DNA of 5,996 nucleotides from Candidatus Troglogloeales bacterium. GTDB taxonomy: Bacteria > Nitrospirota > Nitrospiria > SBBL01 > SBBT01. Under the pieces are notes generated by a model. That model worked only from the letters and a program-made list of their open reading frames with translations. It ran no database searches and was not told where the DNA came from. Shown one piece after another: positions 1 through 5,696 of the stretch. Position 1 is the stretch's first letter, and every line of letters begins with the position of its first letter. The DNA lies in NCBI GenBank assembly GCA_005239595.1, contig SBBT01000204.1:1-5996 (forward strand), given 5' to 3'. The position numbers were made by a program, and so were the translations under genes.

Positions 1-18
1 GGCGAGATTTCTTCCCTG

Positions 19-465
19 CTAGAACTTCCATTGCCTCAACATTGAAGCAAGAAAGATAATCACGATCCCAATGACCAGCGTTAATTTTGGCAGGATAAAA
101 CGTGGCGGCCTTGTCGGTTTTTCCGAAAACCTCATCCTTCCGGCAAGGTGGCCCATAAAATGAATAGAAGCGATTACCGCCACCAAAAGCACTTTCGTTC
201 CAAGCGCAGAAATATATCCCGGCGGCACCGATTCTTGGCCTGCCCGCCTTATGCCAAAATTGATGCCTCCCGTAATAACGAGGATTAAAAGCAGGGGAGA
301 GATGATATTTCGGAAACGGTCTGAAATATCTTGAAGGCAGGAATAGGCAGGATCTCCCGTTTTAAGGAGAGGAGATACAATAAAAATGAAGAAGGCAAGC
401 CCGCCGATCCAGAGTATGACCGAGATTAAATGAAGCCAATGATTGAAAACTGCGAAAAAACTCAT
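19..465 (-). CDS. CopD-like four-helix membrane protein
   Basis: A 148-residue, strongly hydrophobic protein with four predicted membrane helices (about residues 7-31, 54-72, 85-107 and 127-144) and no signal peptide. The opening with NHWLHL, then WIGGLAFF and VSPLL, resembles the CopD/DUF4149-type superfamily of small integral membrane proteins; the family call is from memory of its motifs. Helix 1 carries His9 and His12 and helix 3 carries His102 and His106, pairs that could ligate heme or copper, but this is inference. The ATG at 465 lies 7 nt after the stop of the PCP_red array gene, with no strong Shine-Dalgarno site, so translation may be coupled to that gene. It is the last operon gene visible; the stop is TAG at 19-21. 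A role as the membrane anchor or quinone/heme partner of the upstream soluble proteins is possible. It could equally be an unrelated transporter-like protein. Confidence 0.7.
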   Translation of the reverse strand: MSFFAVFNHWLHLISVILWIGGLAFFIFIVSPLLKTGDPAYSCLQDISDRFRNIISPLLLILVITGGINFGIRRAGQESVPPGYISALGTKVLLVAVIASIHFMGHLAGRMRFSEKPTRPPRFILPKLTLVIGIVIIFLASMLRQWKF

Positions 466-472
466 AGACAGG

Positions 473-1453
473 TTACATCTCTTTTTTGGAAGGGTCTTTT
501 AAATACGCCTTCATCCGATCGAGCATCTCGTCATCGATCAGGCCGACCTTGCCACGTTTATCCATGTAATCTTTAATGTCATCTAACCGCTTGGCCGCCT
601 CCGGGTTGTCTTTTAATCGACGAATTTTCTTTTTGGCATCTTCAAAGGCATCAAAGGTCATCTCGTTATAGCCAAACCCCCGAAGCCGTTTCATCGCCTT
701 CATCATCGCCTCGTTCCTGAACTTGGTCAAAAGCTCTGACGTGATGGTGGTGACCCCCATCTTTCGCGCCCGCCGTTCTGCCGCTTTTTTAATCCCGCTC
801 CGGACAAAGTCAGGGGAGGTCATCAGCCGCTTATGGGCCTCGTCGGTCCAGGCGATATCACTCTTCGGGGCATCCCAGATTTGTGTCAGCGCGGCAAGAT
901 CGATTCGGGTGATTCCCATCTCCCGTGCCAAATCTTCGGCGTCATTCTTTAACATCCCCCGGACAAAACCACGGGCGATCTCCGGAGAGGCCGCAACCTT
1001 TTGCTCCAGACGGACCAAGGCGGCATCGGTCCATGGCATGTCCGGATGCGCCTCGGCTGGCGCCTCATCCCCGAGGGCCTCTGCTTTAGCGAGCAGCGCG
1101 AGATCCACCTCCAGATGCCCCCGCTCCAGGGCTACATCCTCGGCAATTTTCTTAATCATTCCCCGCATAAACTCGGGAACGGTTGCGAGCCGATCTTCGG
1201 CCTCCCGCGTCCATGCAAGCGTCTTTGTTTCTATTCCAGCCGCCTGATGCGATATACCCGCTCCTTCCTGGACCATCGGGTTCATCATTTTATCTTTAAA
1301 CTGGGCCAGCACCTCTTCCGTAATCACGGAAATCCCAAGCTCCCGTGCCTTTTTTTCCGAGAGTTTTCTGACCATACCGCGCAGAAAGAATGGGGCCTTC
1401 TTGAGGCGGGCCTCAGCCTCTTCTGTCCAGGTAATGGTTTCTTCTGATGACAT
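473..1453 (-). CDS. PCP_red array protein (four PCP_red domains)
   Basis: This 326-residue soluble protein consists mainly of four copies of the PCP_red domain, the roughly 45-residue module known from the C-terminus of BchB/ChlB of light-independent protochlorophyllide reductase. The copies lie at residues 7-53, 79-124, 139-192 and 200-246. Each starts with W-T-x-x-A and has R-L about six residues on; copies 1, 2 and 4 continue with P-x-F-x-R, and all have a basic helix and an 'IT/ID' strand leading to a final helix. The third copy has a few extra residues before its R-G-M motif. Residues 260-326 are a Lys/Asp-rich, probably helical tail with no recognised domain. The protein has no cysteine at all, so it cannot bind an Fe-S cluster or a zinc knuckle by itself. 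The ATG start overlaps the radical SAM stop by one base (TAATG), and AAGGA lies 7 nt upstream of it. A scaffold or ligand-binding role is inferred; the function is unknown. Confidence 0.9.
   Translation of the reverse strand: MSSEETITWTEEAEARLKKAPFFLRGMVRKLSEKKARELGISVITEEVLAQFKDKMMNPMVQEGAGISHQAAGIETKTLAWTREAEDRLATVPEFMRGMIKKIAEDVALERGHLEVDLALLAKAEALGDEAPAEAHPDMPWTDAALVRLEQKVAASPEIARGFVRGMLKNDAEDLAREMGITRIDLAALTQIWDAPKSDIAWTDEAHKRLMTSPDFVRSGIKKAAERRARKMGVTTITSELLTKFRNEAMMKAMKRLRGFGYNEMTFDAFEDAKKKIRRLKDNPEAAKRLDDIKDYMDKRGKVGLIDDEMLDRMKAYLKDPSKKEM
716..1435 (-). repeat. Four tandem PCP_red repeats (protein level)
   Basis: Coding positions of the four copies, from the N-terminus: 1295-1435, 1082-1219, 878-1039 and 716-856. 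They are clearly related as protein, with an invariant W-T opening, but have diverged strongly as DNA. The duplications are therefore old and are not a recent tandem expansion. Confidence 0.85.
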
Positions 1454-2835
1454 TAGTTTTCCTTCTGGATCAATGCCTTGGGATCCCGGCTAAATTCAGA
1501 AAAGTTAAAGTTGCGTCCTAAACGGACCTCCGCCTCGGCGCGGACGGCCTGCATCACCTCCGTGGTAATCACGGCAATCTGATGTTCGGTGGCGTACCGC
1601 TCCACTCCTCGCGCCACCATGCCCCGTGCGAAGGAGGGGAGTTTTTGCAGTCGGAGTTTGGCCGGTTCCGTCCAGGGGAGGGTCAGCGCCACCTCCAGCC
1701 CAAAGTTTTGTTCCGCGGGGAGCCGAATGGTCTTTCCGCCGTATTGTCCCGGCTGATAGCTGCAGGCCGGGTCTTCCGCCAGATAATCGCCATAGGCCGC
1801 ATAGGCCCGGCAGCGGCATCCGCCGCAGATTTCAGAGAATTCGCACGCGCCACATCGTCCCTTTAAATGGGGAAAACGAAGATCGTTTAAAACGGGTGAG
1901 CGACTCCATATCTCATCAAACGTTTCTTTTCTTAAATTTCCGGCCGAGACCGGCATATAGGGACAGGGGGTAATATCCCCCTCCGGGGTAATCCGGCAGT
2001 AATACTTTCCGGCGGGACATCCCCCTCCCCGCGCATAGTTTTTCAGCATCGGCGAGGTCGGATCGAGTTGATAGAGGATACGGCGAAAATGCGGGGCGCA
2101 TTTCGCCCGAAGCACCAGACCTCCCGATTGTCCCGCGGCATCGGTCCAAGGGTCATCAAAATGCTCAAAAAGCGGGGGAAAAACCTCTTTGGGGCCGACC
2201 CCCTGCGACCGGGCCAGATAGGCGAGGATCTCTTCATACTGAGAGGGTTGAATGTCGATGATAGACTCCCCTCGTCCGGTTTTAACGAGAAAAAAGAAAT
2301 TCAACACGCGCGCGCCAAGATTTTTAGCCAGATCGATCATGGCCGGAATTTCCGAGACATTCCACGCCATCACGCTCATGTGAAGCGAGAAATCGAGCCC
2401 TTCTTCCTTGAGAAACTGTGTTCCCCTGAGAGCATTCTTCCATGAGCCCGCCAACTGGCGAAACGCATCATGTCGGTCGGCATCGACCGAATCAAGGCTA
2501 ATGGATGCACCCATCAGTCCCGCTTGACGCATCGCCTTCGCCTCTTTTTTCCCCAGCAGAACTCCGTTGGTGCCAAGTACGGAGGTCAATCCCTTGTCGG
2601 TCGCATAGGCGGCAATGTCAAAAATGTCCCTCCTTACCAGCGGCTCGCCCCCCGTGAGGATCAAGAAGAGATTCGGATTGACCCGCGCCATTCCATCAAT
2701 GACACGGTAGCATTCCTCCGTGGAGAGGTCTTGAGAAATATCCGCCCCGGAGAAGGCGCTCATGTAACAATGGGTGCAAAAGAGGTTGCACCGCTGGGTT
2801 AAATTCCAGGAAACCGAATAGGCTGGATTGGACAC
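1453..2835 (-). CDS. Radical SAM/SPASM protein with C-terminal PCP_red domain
   Basis: A 460-residue radical SAM enzyme. The [4Fe-4S]-SAM site is C16-NLF-C20-TH-C23, and the SAM-binding GGEP is at 62-65. A SPASM region follows with ten more cysteines: C246, C273, C280, C291 (in G-x4-C), C328, C331, C337, C340, C342 and C358. These fit the CX2CX5CX2CR...DPxC pattern that normally binds auxiliary Fe-S clusters. The layout, including CAPHFRR at 246-252, resembles enzymes of heme d1 and alternative heme synthesis (NirJ/AhbC/AhbD type), but peptide-modifying SPASM enzymes remain possible. Residues 384-436 add a PCP_red domain (PWTEPAKLRLQKLPSFARGM), which is not part of those families. The start is GTG at 2835, chosen because AAAAGG sits 7 nt upstream and the radical SAM core begins at once. 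It is cytosolic, in an operon with two other PCP_red proteins. The substrate is unknown. Confidence 0.92.
   Translation of the reverse strand: MSNPAYSVSWNLTQRCNLFCTHCYMSAFSGADISQDLSTEECYRVIDGMARVNPNLFLILTGGEPLVRRDIFDIAAYATDKGLTSVLGTNGVLLGKKEAKAMRQAGLMGASISLDSVDADRHDAFRQLAGSWKNALRGTQFLKEEGLDFSLHMSVMAWNVSEIPAMIDLAKNLGARVLNFFFLVKTGRGESIIDIQPSQYEEILAYLARSQGVGPKEVFPPLFEHFDDPWTDAAGQSGGLVLRAKCAPHFRRILYQLDPTSPMLKNYARGGGCPAGKYYCRITPEGDITPCPYMPVSAGNLRKETFDEIWSRSPVLNDLRFPHLKGRCGACEFSEICGGCRCRAYAAYGDYLAEDPACSYQPGQYGGKTIRLPAEQNFGLEVALTLPWTEPAKLRLQKLPSFARGMVARGVERYATEHQIAVITTEVMQAVRAEAEVRLGRNFNFSEFSRDPKALIQKEN
1528..1686 (-). other. PCP_red domain fused to radical SAM protein
   Basis: This stretch encodes residues 384-436 of the radical SAM protein: W388, then R-L at 395-396, P400, F402, R404-G-M, and an 'AVITTEV' strand-helix end. 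It matches the PCP_red copies of both neighbouring genes, most closely the first copy of the 881-residue protein, as judged by eye. Confidence 0.85.
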
Positions 2836-2842
2836 GAATTTA

Positions 2843-2848
2843 CCTTTT
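2843..2848 (-). promoter_or_regulatory. Ribosome binding site for the radical SAM gene
   Basis: On the minus strand the sequence AAAAGG precedes the GTG at 2835 with a 7-nt spacer. This supports the GTG start over any internal ATG, which would remove the Cys cluster. The site directly abuts the intercistronic hairpin, and its first two A residues overlap the hairpin's inner arm. Confidence 0.65.
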
Positions 2849-2871
2849 GCGAAGATCCCTTTCGCAAGGGA
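2847..2871 (-). promoter_or_regulatory. Two mutually exclusive hairpins between USP fusion and radical SAM genes
   Basis: In the mRNA, two bases after the USP-fusion stop codon, TCCCTT-GCGA-AAGGGA (2871 to 2856) can form a 6-bp stem closed by a GNRA-type GCGA loop. The overlapping sequence TTGCGAA-AGGGATC-TTCGCAA (2867 to 2847) can form a 7-bp stem that reaches the edge of the radical SAM ribosome binding site. The two share bases and cannot form together. No U-run follows, so this is not an ordinary terminator. It may affect mRNA processing, stability or access of ribosomes to the radical SAM gene; this is inference from sequence only. Confidence 0.5.
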
Positions 2872-2874
2872 CCC

Positions 2875-5520
2875 CTAAAACGAGGTATGCAGCACCTCGG
2901 CCCACCGCTCTGTCACTTCATCAAGAAGGAAAAGAGTGATCCGGTCAATCCCCCGCTCGCGCGCATGGGCCTCAATCTCTTTAATGACCGTTCCGCGGAC
3001 AAAAGCGGGGATACGGGAAATCCGACTCTCGGCATCCGCTTCCCACAGAAGAGCGCGTTCCACCTGATGGGCAGCCTTCGCCCAGTCTCCATAAATGGCT
3101 AAAATCACCGAGGGTGTTACCTGTAAAATCCCCTGTTTGCGGGCCGCCACTTCGATGCGCCAACGGGTCATCTCCCGAATAAATCCATGGGGGATTTCGG
3201 AGAGCATCTCTTCGGCCTTGTCCGCCCAGAGAACAGGCGATAAATTCACGCTTCCTTCTTCCACTTTCCGTTCAAGTGTCTTGTAGTGCTCTCCGCCGGC
3301 GCCGCAGAGACCACAACGCTCCGGAACCACCTCCTGGACAATCTGGCTGCAGATGTCACAGATAAAATAATGCAACGCTTTTTGCATCAGGATGAATCGG
3401 CTTGCCTTGGCATGACAGACCGGACAGGCAGCCGGCGGCGATTTCTCTACATGACCGCAGAGACCGCAGAAATAAAAGGCCTCCTCTATAACTTCCCCCC
3501 CTGACATTGAGGCAAGTCTTTTTCTGATTTCATCCAGGCTCTTTGCCCCGGAGAGGACCTCTTCCATCTCCACTTTGGCCTTCTCAATACCTGCCTCCGC
3601 CACATCGAGCGTGATCTCACGGATGGCATTTGCGTAGGCATAGTTTTCAATATGCTGGCGCGTGGCATCCCGCATGAAACCGACCGGCACCCGCTCCAAA
3701 CGTTCCTTCCCCTCCGACGTCCAGACGAATTGCGGCGGGAGCTGCTCCTTCGGAAGAACCGCTTCGGCAATCGATTTCGCGCTCATCTCCACCACCGTGC
3801 CTTCCATATCCGCGCTTTCAATCATCCGCATGGCGAATTCTTTGGCAATGGTCTGAAATCCCATCTTTCGGGCCATTTTTTCCGTCTTGGCCTTGGCGCG
3901 TCGTCGCTCAAATCCTGCCGGTACCTTGCGCAAGATATTTTTTGCCTCTTCCGTCCAGTTCAATGGAACACCGTCGTAGCCAACCTCTTGGACCAGACCT
4001 CCCTCTGCTTTCACGGCCGCCTCAAAGATCGATTTATCAAGATAAGAGAAGGCGCTCCCCTCCGCGTTGCAGATCGGACATTTCACCGGCTTATCCCCCT
4101 TGGCCGTATAGCCGCAGCCGTTGCAGATATAAAAATCAAGCTTCGCCTTTTCTTCATAGCTTTGGGCACGCGCGTCATCGGGGGTTCCCACGATCTGGGT
4201 CATCATTCCCGCCATCCCCCCGCTCCCCAAGGTTTCGGCTACCGAATCGGAGGCCTTCATGGTGTTTCGATCAATTCCTTTCTCATCAAGTACTTTTCCT
4301 AAATTTTTCATCGCCTCAATAGCCGATTTCGGAAGGATATCCCCCATCGCCGCATCGACCACGGAATTACTGATAATGGTATGTCCCTTTTCAATGGCAT
4401 ATCGATAGACCGCCGTCTTGGCCATCCCGCGGGCAAAGACCGGAACTTTCTCCATCCGCTTTGAAGCCTCTTCCGTCCAGGCCACGGTGTACTCCGCCAG
4501 TGCATCAATCGGCGGGATATATTTTTGGTTGGAGACGAGGACATTGCAGGGGGCCATCCGGATGAGATTCTCGGAGTTGCTCCCGACATCCATTTCCTCG
4601 TCTGAATGCACTCCGATCCGGCCGACCACCAAAAGCCAGGGTCGCTCGGATTTCACATATTGCAGGACCTTTTCAAACGGCTTGCCGTCCAGCAGGGCAG
4701 TCTTGACGGACATCCCCTCGGCCTCGGCAATCTTGTTGCAAATCTCAAGATGAGACTGATAAATCTTCGCCAATCCCGAATCGATCACCTCTTCGTGGAG
4801 CTTTTCCTGCTCCTTGAAGCGAAAGACCTTGCCGGCCTCTTCAGAGAGGACGCCGGAAATCGAGTTAAACATGGCGTAATGGAAATAGGGATCAAAGGCC
4901 GAAACCACATCCACCGACAGGCCGAAAGCCTTGGCCAGGGCGAGCGCGGTCTTAAATCCCCCAAAGGACTGATGGCTGCCATCGACGGCGACCACGATCT
5001 TTCCCATCTGACCGACAGGGGCAAGCGTCGTATCCTTTACCACAAAGACGTCCGATTTGCGGACACGCCGGATGGTTCGCTCCGTGACACTCCCGATCAC
5101 GCTCTCCTTGACGGCGCCCACACCCAATACCCCAAGGATGACCAGGTCATATCCGTTCTGGATAATGTCATCGACCAGGACCTTGAAGTTTTTCCCCTCG
5201 AGCGATTTTCTCTCCAGCGGGATATTCCCCTCTTGGCATTTTTGCTCAATGACATCGAGATAGGAGTCGGTAATAATTTCCAACCCCCGGGTAATGAGCG
5301 AATCATGAATTTTCCGCTGACGCTCCAGCTCCGTTTCATCGTGGTATTCTTCCGGAAGCCCGGCCTCCATCTGCTTGAACCGTTTATCGTGGAGTTTGGC
5401 CGCGTAGGCATGACTCCCAATGATTCGGGCCCCCGACTCCCTGGCAAGCAGGATGCCGATATCAATAGCAGTATTGGAATAATCCGAATTATCAACCGGA
5501 ATGTAAATAGATCGGTACAT
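2875..5520 (-). CDS. Tandem USP / PCP_red / rubredoxin-like fusion protein
   Basis: An 881-residue soluble multidomain protein, numbered from the ATG at 5520. Two universal stress domains come first (about 1-164 and 172-333). Both keep the ATP-binding signature G-2x-G-9x-G-S (G130, G133, G143-S144; G300, G303, G313-S314), so both probably bind ATP. PCP_red copies follow at 346-392, 520-566, 598-645, 763-809 and 823-869. Between them are three CxxC...CxxC knuckles: C466/469/481/484, C685/688/699/702 and C721/724/736/739. The first, CNGCGYTAKGDKPVKCPIC, is like the rubredoxin-type end of rubrerythrin and could bind Fe or Zn. A Gly/Met-rich linker covers about 393-460. A TTG at 5529 would lengthen the protein by three residues, but it lies 1 nt from GGAGG, whereas the ATG is 10 nt away, so ATG is preferred. 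It is the first gene of the operon. USP proteins respond to stress or starvation; the purpose of the fusion is unknown. Confidence 0.92.
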   Translation of the reverse strand: MYRSIYIPVDNSDYSNTAIDIGILLARESGARIIGSHAYAAKLHDKRFKQMEAGLPEEYHDETELERQRKIHDSLITRGLEIITDSYLDVIEQKCQEGNIPLERKSLEGKNFKVLVDDIIQNGYDLVILGVLGVGAVKESVIGSVTERTIRRVRKSDVFVVKDTTLAPVGQMGKIVVAVDGSHQSFGGFKTALALAKAFGLSVDVVSAFDPYFHYAMFNSISGVLSEEAGKVFRFKEQEKLHEEVIDSGLAKIYQSHLEICNKIAEAEGMSVKTALLDGKPFEKVLQYVKSERPWLLVVGRIGVHSDEEMDVGSNSENLIRMAPCNVLVSNQKYIPPIDALAEYTVAWTEEASKRMEKVPVFARGMAKTAVYRYAIEKGHTIISNSVVDAAMGDILPKSAIEAMKNLGKVLDEKGIDRNTMKASDSVAETLGSGGMAGMMTQIVGTPDDARAQSYEEKAKLDFYICNGCGYTAKGDKPVKCPICNAEGSAFSYLDKSIFEAAVKAEGGLVQEVGYDGVPLNWTEEAKNILRKVPAGFERRRAKAKTEKMARKMGFQTIAKEFAMRMIESADMEGTVVEMSAKSIAEAVLPKEQLPPQFVWTSEGKERLERVPVGFMRDATRQHIENYAYANAIREITLDVAEAGIEKAKVEMEEVLSGAKSLDEIRKRLASMSGGEVIEEAFYFCGLCGHVEKSPPAACPVCHAKASRFILMQKALHYFICDICSQIVQEVVPERCGLCGAGGEHYKTLERKVEEGSVNLSPVLWADKAEEMLSEIPHGFIREMTRWRIEVAARKQGILQVTPSVILAIYGDWAKAAHQVERALLWEADAESRISRIPAFVRGTVIKEIEAHARERGIDRITLFLLDEVTERWAEVLHTSF
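2914..4485 (-). repeat. Five PCP_red repeats interleaved with three metal knuckles
   Basis: Coding positions in protein order: PCP_red 4345-4485; knuckle 4069-4125; PCP_red 3823-3963; PCP_red 3586-3729; knuckle 3415-3468; knuckle 3304-3360; PCP_red 3094-3234; PCP_red 2914-3054. The outer two PCP_red copies have the standard P-x-F-x-R-G form. The three inner ones have P-x-G-F-x-R, one residue longer, and lie next to the knuckles. Confidence 0.8.
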
Positions 5521-5530
5521 TAACGACAAG

Positions 5531-5535
5531 CCTCC
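5531..5535 (-). promoter_or_regulatory. Ribosome binding site that decides the USP-fusion start
   Basis: The minus strand reads AAAAAGGAGG, then ten bases, then ATG at 5520. The in-frame TTG at 5529 is only one base away from GGAGG, too close for initiation. The protein from ATG begins MYRSIYIPVD, a typical USP N-terminus. Confidence 0.75.
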
Positions 5536-5569
5536 TTTTTTCGACTTATTTCAGAAAATGAAACAAAAC

Positions 5570-5598
5570 ATTTTACCACGCCCATACCCTCAAAACAA
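5570..5598 (-). promoter_or_regulatory. Sigma70-like promoter of the PCP_red operon
   Basis: On the minus strand TTGTTT (5598-5593) is followed after 17 bases by TAAAAT (5575-5570). The -10 matches TATAAT at five of six positions and is preceded by TG in the extended -10 position (TGGTAAAAT). The -35 matches TTGACA only in its TTG. The predicted start near 5563 gives a leader of about 43 nt containing GGAGG. No sigma54 motif was seen. No other promoter is needed for the downstream genes given their spacing. Confidence 0.5.
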
Positions 5599-5681
5599 CC
5601 CTTCGAACGCGTCATCTAAAATGTAACCCTAGGGTATATCATCGGGACATATAAGATGTAACCCTATCCGAATACAAGTTT

Positions 5682-5689
5682 GGGGAGGG
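5682..5689 (+). promoter_or_regulatory. Ribosome binding site of the transposase pseudogene
   Basis: GGGGAGGG sits 7 nt before the ATG at 5697. It overlaps the inverted AGGGTTACA motif, so a protein bound there, or a hairpin with 5657-5665, could cover the site. Confidence 0.5.
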
Positions 5690-5696
5690 TTACAAG

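Noticed and set aside
716..1435. Light-independent protochlorophyllide reductase subunit (bchB)
   Set aside because: Only the small C-terminal-type module is present. There is no nitrogenase-like catalytic domain, no cluster cysteine and no bchN or bchL nearby.
2847..2871. Rho-independent terminator after the USP fusion gene
   Set aside because: The stem is short and no U-run follows it; the sequence instead runs into a ribosome binding site.
3652..4302. 216-codon open frame on the plus strand
   Set aside because: It is antisense to two PCP_red copies and a metal knuckle. The composition is rich in Arg, His and Pro, as expected for a shadow frame.
4606..5523. 305-codon open frame on the plus strand opposite the USP domains
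   Set aside because: It is a shadow of the USP coding region. Its translation matches no family I recognise, and the opposite strand has two USP domains with perfect ATP motifs.
5527..5529. TTG as start codon for the large fusion protein
   Set aside because: It is one base from GGAGG, too close for initiation. ATG at 5520 has proper spacing and gives a typical USP N-terminus.
5568..5624. Inverted repeats ACATTTTA/TAAAATGT and ATACCCT/AGGGTAT spanning the promoter
   Set aside because: They are short, far apart (about 40 nt) and cross the inferred IS boundary, so chance pairing is likely.
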